Below, piece by piece: positions 59,447-64,000 of a stretch of 64,000 nt of DNA. The position numbers and the translations under genes are program-made. This stretch comes from Methylobacterium radiotolerans JCM 2831 (GTDB lineage: Bacteria; Pseudomonadota; Alphaproteobacteria; Rhizobiales; Beijerinckiaceae): contig NC_010505.1 in the NCBI RefSeq assembly GCF_000019725.1, forward strand, positions 2,406,001 to 2,470,000, given 5' to 3'. Position 1 is the first letter of the stretch. Each line of letters opens with the position of its first letter. Below the pieces are notes generated by a model that had not been told where the DNA came from, did no database searches, and saw nothing but the letters and a program-made list of their open reading frames with translations.

Positions 59447-60103
59447 ATGATCACGGTCCACCACCTCGAGAACAGCCGCTCCCAGCGCGTGCTCTGGCTG
59501 CTGGAGGAACTGGAGCTGCCCTACCGCGTGCGCCGCTACGCCCGCGATCCGCGGACCCTGCGCGCGCCCCCCGAACTCGTGGCCGTACATCCCCTCGGCA
59601 AGGCGCCGGTGATCACCGACGGCGAGACGGTGGTCGCCGAGACCGGCGCGATCGTCGCCTACCTGACGGATCTCGCCGGCGCGCGGCTGGTTCCCGGGCC
59701 TGGGACGGAGGAGCGGCGGCGCTACGTCTACTGGTCGCACTACGCCGAGGGCTCGGCGATGCCGCCGCTGCTGCTGAAGCTCGTCTTCGGGCGGCTGGCG
59801 CCGGGCAGTCCCTGGCCGCTGCGGCCCCTCGTCCGCCGGATCGCCGACACGGTGCTGCGGGGCTTCGTCGATCCGGACCTGCGCCGCCACGCGGCCTTCT
59901 GGGAGGCGGAGCTCGCCGGCCGACCCTATTTCTGCGGCGCCGACTTCACCGCGGCGGACATCCTGATGAGCTTCCCGCTGGAGGCCTTCGCGGCGCGCGG
60001 CACGGGCGCGGGCCCGCGCGTCGCGGACTGGCTCGCGCGCATCCACGCCCGGCCGGCCTACCGGCGGGCGCTGCAGCAGGGCGGTCCCTACGCGTATGCC
60101 TGA
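59447..60103 (+). CDS. glutathione S-transferase family protein
   Basis: The 218-residue product has the thioredoxin-like N-terminal domain (MITVHHLENSRSQRVLWLLE, with the Ser-Arg-Ser loop and the VHPLGKAPVITDGETVVAETGA cis-Pro and Glu/Thr glutathione-binding segments in overlapping pieces) and an all-helical C-terminal domain with YFCGADFTAADILMSFPLEA. It would conjugate or reduce electrophiles with glutathione; the substrate is unknown. The ATG at 59447 is preferred to a TTG at 59438. It is inserted between modB and modC on the other strand. Confidence 0.9.
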   Translation: MITVHHLENSRSQRVLWLLEELELPYRVRRYARDPRTLRAPPELVAVHPLGKAPVITDGETVVAETGAIVAYLTDLAGARLVPGPGTEERRRYVYWSHYAEGSAMPPLLLKLVFGRLAPGSPWPLRPLVRRIADTVLRGFVDPDLRRHAAFWEAELAGRPYFCGADFTAADILMSFPLEAFAARGTGAGPRVADWLARIHARPAYRRALQQGGPYAYA

Positions 60104-60133
60104 GCGGGCGTCCCGCCCCGGATCGGTCGCCAT

Positions 60134-60826
60134 TCAACCCGCCCCCAGCCGCCGACCGGCCCGCCGCGCCAGGAATTCCGAGACCAGCAGCGCCGTGACC
60201 GACAGCGCGATCGAGATCAGGGTGAGGCGCAGGGCCGGCCCCTCCCCGCCGGGGACCTGCGTCAGCGTGTAGATCGCCGACGGCAGCGTCTGGGTCTCGC
60301 CCGGGATGTTCGACACGAACGTGATGGTCGCGCCGAACTCCCCCATCGCCTTGGCGAAGGCCAGCACGGCCCCCGCGAGGCAGCCGGGCAGGCTGAGCGG
60401 CAGCGTGATCGTCAGGAACACCGCGAACGGGTTCGCGCCCAGCGTGCCGGCCGCCTGCTCCAGGCGCCGGTCCACGGCCTCGATCGACAACCGCATGGCC
60501 CGCACCATGAGCGGGAATCCCATCACCGCGCAGGCCAGCGCCGCCCCGGTCCAGCGGAAGGAGAAGACCACGCCGATCTCGGCGAGGGGGGCGCCGAGCG
60601 GTCCGCGCCGGCCGAAAGCCAGCAGGAGCAGGTAGCCGGTCACGACCGGGGGCAGGATCAGCGGCAGGTGGACCAGCCCGTCCAGCAGGGCGCGGCCGGG
60701 AAACCGGCGCCGCGCCAGCAGCCACGCCACGGCGAGCCCGGGCACGAGGCTCGCGAGCGTCGCCACCGTCGCCACCCGCAGGCTCAGGCCGACGGCGGTC
60801 CACTCGTCCGGCGTGAGGCCGAGCAA
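60134..60826 (-). CDS. modB: molybdate ABC transporter permease
   Basis: ModB forms the membrane channel of the molybdate transporter. The 230-residue protein has five to six helices and the EAA-loop region FVSNIPGETQTLPSAIYTLT preceded by AKAMGEFGATIT, typical of ModB. The start appears to be TTG at 60826, 15 bases after the modA stop, with a weak ribosome site. It ends 30 bases before the convergent GST gene end. Confidence 0.93.
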   Translation of the reverse strand: MLGLTPDEWTAVGLSLRVATVATLASLVPGLAVAWLLARRRFPGRALLDGLVHLPLILPPVVTGYLLLLAFGRRGPLGAPLAEIGVVFSFRWTGAALACAVMGFPLMVRAMRLSIEAVDRRLEQAAGTLGANPFAVFLTITLPLSLPGCLAGAVLAFAKAMGEFGATITFVSNIPGETQTLPSAIYTLTQVPGGEGPALRLTLISIALSVTALLVSEFLARRAGRRLGAG

Positions 60827-60841
60827 GGGGGCGGCGCGCCG

Positions 60842-61657
60842 CTACTGGCTGGCGCCGGGCTGCGCGACCACCGTGAAGCCCTGGCGCTCGAAGGAGCCCC
60901 GGGCCTCCGGGCCGCGCAGGTAGCCGAGCAGCGTCCCGGCATCCGGATTGCGCGACTCCCGGGTCACGGCCGCCGGATAGACGATCGGCGGGTGGCTGTC
61001 GGCCGGGAAGGTCGCGACCACGTGGACGCTCGGATCCGCGGCCGCGTCGGTGGCGTAGACGATGCCGAGCGGCGCCTCGCCCCGGGCGACCAGCAGGAGG
61101 GCGGCGCGCACGTTCTCGGCCTGGGCGACCTGCCCCTTCACGGCGTCCCAGGCGCCGAGCTTCTCCAGGGCGGCCTTGCCGTACTTGCCGGCGGGAACGG
61201 CGTCGATCGTCGCCATCGCCAGCCGCCCGCCGCCGAGCATCCGCGTCAGCGTGGTGCCGAGGTTCGGCGCCAGGGCCACCTGCGGATCCGAGGCGCTGTC
61301 CTTCGGCCCCGGGGCGATCAGCACCAGGGCGTTGCGCAGGAGGTCGATCCGCGAGCCGGCCTTCAGCAGCCCGGCCCGGTCGACGTAATCCATCCACGCG
61401 AGGTCGGCCGAGATGAACAGGTCCGCCGGCGCCCCCGCCTCGATCTGCTTCGCGAGGGCGTTCGAGCCGGCGTAGGAAATCCGCGCGGTCTTGCCGGTCG
61501 CCTTCGTCCAGGCGGCGGCGGCGTCGTCGAGGGCGTTCTTGAGACTCGCGGCGGCGAACACGACGACCGGTGCGTCCGCTCGCGCGGCCCTGTCCGTCGG
61601 CGCGAGGGTCAGGGCCGCGAGCGCGCCGGCGACCAGGATCCGTCGGGTCAGGGGCAT
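60842..61657 (-). CDS. modA: molybdate ABC transporter substrate-binding protein
   Basis: ModA is the periplasmic molybdate-binding protein. The 271-residue product has a signal peptide (MPLTRRILVAGALAALTLAP, cleavage after ARA), then the ligand-binding signature VVVFAAASLKNALDDAAAAW and ISYAGSNALAKQIEAGAPAD, with the second lobe from MDYVDRAGLL onward. The ATG at 61657 starts the signal peptide. It leads modA-modB. Molybdenum is needed by the nitrate reductase encoded at 20.7-23.4 kb. Confidence 0.93.
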   Translation of the reverse strand: MPLTRRILVAGALAALTLAPTDRAARADAPVVVFAAASLKNALDDAAAAWTKATGKTARISYAGSNALAKQIEAGAPADLFISADLAWMDYVDRAGLLKAGSRIDLLRNALVLIAPGPKDSASDPQVALAPNLGTTLTRMLGGGRLAMATIDAVPAGKYGKAALEKLGAWDAVKGQVAQAENVRAALLLVARGEAPLGIVYATDAAADPSVHVVATFPADSHPPIVYPAAVTRESRNPDAGTLLGYLRGPEARGSFERQGFTVVAQPGASQ

Positions 61658-61679
61658 CGGTGGGAACTCCCGGTCGCGA

Positions 61680-61697
61680 CCCGCTATATACGGCGGG
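61680..61697 (-). promoter_or_regulatory. possible half Mo-box upstream of modA
   Basis: CCCGC-TATATACG-GCGGG contains CGCTATATA, the half-site of ModE-type Mo-boxes, 23 bases upstream of the modA start. The second half is not conserved, so the assignment is weak. Confidence 0.25.
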
Positions 61698-61776
61698 GAA
61701 CGACGGGGATCATAGGCGCGCGCGGACACTCGGCCAAGGGCCGGCCGCCCCGAGGGGTGGCGCGGCTCCCGTCACG

Positions 61777-61974
61777 TCAGCCGAGCTCGGCCTCTTGCCG
61801 GTCCTTGGGCTCAACCTCTGCCCGATGCAGGCGGCTCAGCAGGACGAGGAGATGGCCCGGGATGGGCCCGTCCGGTGCGGGGCCGCCGAAGATCCGCTCG
61901 CGCGGTCGGGCAGGCACGGCCGCACCGTTGACGACCACGGGACCGCGGGGGCCGGAACGCCGGGACTTGGTCAC
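61777..61974 (-). CDS. small hypothetical protein, 65 residues, EcfG promoter upstream
   Basis: A GTG at 61974 opens a 65-residue frame rich in Pro, Arg and Gly: it starts MTKSRRSGPRGPVVVNG and continues through a Leu-rich segment (HLLVLLSRLHRAEVE). I do not recognise the family and the ribosome site is weak. The argument that it is real is an exact EcfG-type promoter 48 bases upstream on the same strand. No signal peptide or membrane helix is clear. Confidence 0.5.
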   Translation of the reverse strand: MTKSRRSGPRGPVVVNGAAVPARPRERIFGGPAPDGPIPGHLLVLLSRLHRAEVEPKDRQEAELG

Positions 61975-62021
61975 GCTGTACGCACCCTGCTCAATCGTGA
62001 TTCACGTAAAAAGCCGGCAAA

Positions 62022-62046
62022 AACGCCGCTGTCAGCGGCCGGTTCC
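62022..62046 (-). promoter_or_regulatory. EcfG-type promoter of the 65-residue gene
   Basis: On the minus strand GGAAC (62046-62042), a 16-base spacer, then CGTT (62025-62022), an exact consensus match. The spacer contains GCCGCTGACAGCGGC and is followed by T-runs, so the same bases could also be read as a minus-strand terminator; the promoter reading explains the fixed spacing better. Confidence 0.55.
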
Positions 62047-62131
62047 GCGGCTGCGGTACATCATTTGGTTAACGCGCGACCATCCTGCCGCATTCCTGGG
62101 CACCCGCTCGCGCGAATCTGAGGGCGCGACC

Positions 62132-62275
62132 TCACCAGGTGCGGATGTCGTGCCGCTCGGTCGGGCACGTCTCCGGCAGGCCGTTCATGCCGTTCGCGAC
62201 CAGCACCGCCCAGAGCGTGGCCGCGGCCGTGGTCACGGCCGCGAAGGCGACGCTGATGAGGAGAGGCGCGGTCAT
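62132..62275 (-). CDS. small single-helix membrane protein, 47 residues
   Basis: From the ATG at 62275 the frame encodes one hydrophobic helix (MTAPLLISVAFAAVTTAAAT and on to LWAVLVA) and a short polar tail, GMNGLPETCPTERHDIRTW. The frame stays open upstream to 62377 but that part is Arg-rich and unlike protein. No family is recognised and no strong ribosome site is seen. Function is unknown. Confidence 0.42.
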   Translation of the reverse strand: MTAPLLISVAFAAVTTAAATLWAVLVANGMNGLPETCPTERHDIRTW

Positions 62276-62553
62276 GGCGGCACGATCGTCTGTCAAAACC
62301 GGCGCGCCGCTCCGGAACGAGCGGCGCGCCCGAGTTGAGGGTCTGGCCTTGGGGAAGCCGAGATTGTTTAAGCACACGCAGTGGCTGTGGACACTGCTTT
62401 GGGTCGCGGGAAAGATAAGTATTGGCGCTTGTGACTGTCCGGCAACAACGGGTCGGGCCGCCGGTCCGCTCCGCCGCCCCGCCCCTGCCGGGCCCGTATT
62501 TTTTCGCGTCAGCCCCTGGGCTGCGGCCCGGCCCGGCGTTACAGCCGGGCACC

Positions 62554-63474
62554 ATGCTCGAAGGCCTGCCGCCCCACCGCCCGTCCCACGTCCTGCGTCT
62601 GCTGACCGACGAACGCTCGGCCCGCGCGATGACCGACCTGCTGGGCGAGATGTTCGATCCCACGGAGACCGCGGTGGCGGCCTTCGAGGACGAGGACGGG
62701 CGCACGTGGCGCCTGGAGGCCTATTTCGCGGACGCGCCCGACGAGGACTACATCCGCGCGCTGATCCGCCCGGTCATCGGCGACGCGGCCGACGCGGCGG
62801 AATTCCGCACGATCGCGCAGCAGGACTGGGTGCGCGCGTCGCTGGAGGGCCTGAAGCCGGTCCGGGCCGGCCGGTTCCTCGTCCACGGCGCGCACGACCG
62901 CGACTCCGTCCGGGGCAATGATCTGGCCATCGAGATCGAGGCCGCCCTCGCCTTCGGCACCGGGCATCACGGGACGACCCTGGGCTGCCTCCGCGCCCTG
63001 GTCTCGGAGCTCAAGCGCCGGCGCCCGGTCCACGTCCTCGACGTCGGTACCGGGACCGGGATCCTCGCCTTCGCGGCCGCCAGGGCCCTGCGGCAACCCG
63101 TGGTGGCCGGCGACCTCGACGCGGAGGCCGTGCGCACGGCCCGCGAGAACGCCCGCGCCAACGGGCTCGGCCCCTATCTCAAGCTCTACGAGGGGCCCGG
63201 GGTCCGCCACCGCCTCGCCGACCGGCCGCGCCATTTCGATCTCGTCTTCGCCAACATCCTGGCCCGGCCCCTCAGGCTCCTCGCGCCGACGCTGGCGCGG
63301 GTCGTCGCCACCGAGGGTGTGCTGGTCCTGTCGGGCCTGATCGAGCGCGACGTGCCCGGCGTGCTCTCCGCCTACCGCCTCCAGGGCTTCTCCCTCGTGC
63401 GGCGCGGCGTGATCGAGGGGTGGGTCGCCCTGGTCCTGACGCGCGGCGGTGCGGCACCGCGTCCGCGGCGCTGA
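62554..63474 (+). CDS. prmA: ribosomal protein L11 methyltransferase
   Basis: PrmA trimethylates ribosomal protein L11 using S-adenosylmethionine. The 306-residue product has an N-terminal substrate domain (about residues 1-110, with WRLEAYFADAPDEDYIRALI) and the methyltransferase domain with ALAFGTGHHGTTLGCLRAL, VLDVGTGTGILAFAAARAL and the NANILA-like LVFANILARPLRLLAP. The ATG at 62554 is preferred; the frame is open to 62422 but the extra residues are unlike the family. Confidence 0.95.
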   Translation: MLEGLPPHRPSHVLRLLTDERSARAMTDLLGEMFDPTETAVAAFEDEDGRTWRLEAYFADAPDEDYIRALIRPVIGDAADAAEFRTIAQQDWVRASLEGLKPVRAGRFLVHGAHDRDSVRGNDLAIEIEAALAFGTGHHGTTLGCLRALVSELKRRRPVHVLDVGTGTGILAFAAARALRQPVVAGDLDAEAVRTARENARANGLGPYLKLYEGPGVRHRLADRPRHFDLVFANILARPLRLLAPTLARVVATEGVLVLSGLIERDVPGVLSAYRLQGFSLVRRGVIEGWVALVLTRGGAAPRPRR

Positions 63475-63524
63475 ACCGCGCGGAACCGCCCAGAACTCCG
63501 CGCGCGCCGGCGTGTTGTCCGGCC

Positions 63525-63713
63525 ATGAGCCAGACGTCGCTCCACGATCCGCCCGCGGACCCGATCGCCGAGGGCGCCCGCGCCCGGGCGCAGGGCCGTC
63601 CCAAGGATGCCTGCCCCTATCCGGCCGATTCGCCCGCGCGCCGAGCGTGGATCGAGGGCTACGACGGCGCGCCCGCGGATCGCGCGCCGGACCTGCCGGT
63701 CACGAACGGCTGA
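63525..63713 (+). CDS. ribosome modulation factor/CrpP-like small protein
   Basis: The 62-residue product contains the motif of the Rmf/CrpP family: EGARARAQGRPKDACPYPAD followed by SPARRAWIEGYD, with the conserved CPY and aromatic-Gly end. Family members include the 100S ribosome factor Rmf of gammaproteobacteria and, in other lineages, proteins of debated function. It lies 50 bases after prmA, a ribosomal-protein modification gene. Its stop abuts the stop of the opposite-strand gene. Confidence 0.75.
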   Translation: MSQTSLHDPPADPIAEGARARAQGRPKDACPYPADSPARRAWIEGYDGAPADRAPDLPVTNG

Positions 63714-63968
63714 TCAGCGCGCGGTGCGCAGCCGGCCCGGCCGATCCGGCTCGTCCGCGGTCTCGGCCGGCGCCCCCGCCGCGTCCACCTGTGACACGGG
63801 CGCGCCGAGCGCCGCCATCAGCGCGCGCAGGCCGTCGATCCACTCCTCGAGTTCGGCGAGCGAGTCGAAACCGTCGCGGCGGACCACCGTGTCGGGCTCG
63901 ATCGTCACGACGGCGTCGAAGCGGCCGTCGGGTCTGTCGCTGATCCGGTAGTAAACGCGGCGGGGCAT
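63714..63968 (-). CDS. hypothetical protein, 84 residues
   Basis: The 84-residue product starts MPRRVYYRISDRPDGRFDAV and has a compact alpha/beta core (VVTIEPDTVVRRDGFDSLAE then LEEWIDGLRALMAALGAPVS) followed by a polar tail. It resembles small proteobacterial proteins of unknown function that are found widely in Methylobacterium, as far as I recall. Its stop codon, TCA on the plus strand, directly abuts the TGA of the Rmf-like gene. Its promoter lies at or beyond the window edge. Confidence 0.75.
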   Translation of the reverse strand: MPRRVYYRISDRPDGRFDAVVTIEPDTVVRRDGFDSLAELEEWIDGLRALMAALGAPVSQVDAAGAPAETADEPDRPGRLRTAR

Positions 63969-64000
63969 GTCTGAGTAATAAGCGAAAATCCGCGGCGTGA

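Larger units (their letters stand above)
61658..62131. other. interval between modA and the small 47-residue gene
   Basis: The 474 bases hold the weak Mo-box, the putative 65-residue gene at 61777-61974 with its EcfG-type promoter, and otherwise no recognised feature. Confidence 0.4.

Noticed and set aside
62019..62041. Minus-strand terminator reading of the GCCGCTGACAGCGGC hairpin with T-runs
   Set aside because: The same bases form an exact GGAAC-N16-CGTT promoter in front of a frame on the same strand, which explains the spacing better; the terminator reading remains possible.
1..64000. tRNA, rRNA, CRISPR, prophage, integrase or insertion sequence
   Set aside because: No cloverleaf-like sequence with the T-loop, no array of spaced repeats and no transposase or phage protein motifs were seen by eye; a covariance-model scan would be decisive for RNAs.

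Overview
The window is about 70% GC, densely packed, and uses many ATGA, GTGA and TGATG stop/start overlaps. Gene content points to an alphaproteobacterium of the order Hyphomicrobiales (Rhizobiales), most likely Methylobacteriaceae. Supporting signs are the serS-surE-pcm and yajC-secD-secF-Mth938 clusters, argD-argF-hslO, the NasS/NasT nitrate regulators, DUF815 and DUF4142 proteins, and three copies of short palindromic intergenic repeats. This assignment is inferred from content, not from a database search. No rRNA, tRNA, CRISPR array, prophage or transposase was recognised.

Layout. 1-8 kb: end of an alpha/beta hydrolase; yajC, secD, secF, a NDUFAF3-like and a NDUFAF6-like gene; then the convergent serS-surE-pcm operon. 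8-19 kb: small housekeeping and repair genes (OsmC, DUF815 ATPase, dut with a CoA-ester lyase, a DUF429-NUDIX reading frame, beta carbonic anhydrase, DUF4142, acyltransferase, universal stress protein, a secreted unknown, HIT, nudC). 19-31 kb: assimilatory nitrate reduction (FAD oxidoreductase, nitrite reductase, Fe-S/flavin reductase, nitrate reductase, cysG) with nasS and nasT upstream. 31-40 kb: GH15 glucan hydrolase followed by tkt, tal-pgi, gnd and pgl. 40-50 kb: cysteine dioxygenase, an Lrp regulator, dcd, apaG, argE, speG, a repeat-rich secreted protein, hslO, argF, argD. 50-64 kb: RidA, a glycerophosphodiesterase, LprI, GNAT, an M20 amidohydrolase, PAS, TadG/TadE, modABC split by a GST gene, prmA, a ribosome-modulation-factor-like gene and a hypothetical gene.

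How it fits together. The nitrate region shows a full regulatory cascade in sequence: an NtrC-type site, a near-consensus sigma-54 promoter, and a leader that starts with two ANTAR-type hairpins and ends in an intrinsic terminator. The genes for the antiterminator (nasT) and its nitrate sensor (nasS) lie just upstream. ModABC would supply molybdenum and CysG the siroheme for these enzymes. A second regulatory theme is general stress response: three exact GGAAC-N16-CGTT promoters and one near match, each correctly placed in front of a protein of unknown function. A third theme is the Sec accessory genes adjoining homologues of two mitochondrial complex I assembly factors; the second of these has lost the aspartate-rich catalytic motifs of its enzyme family.
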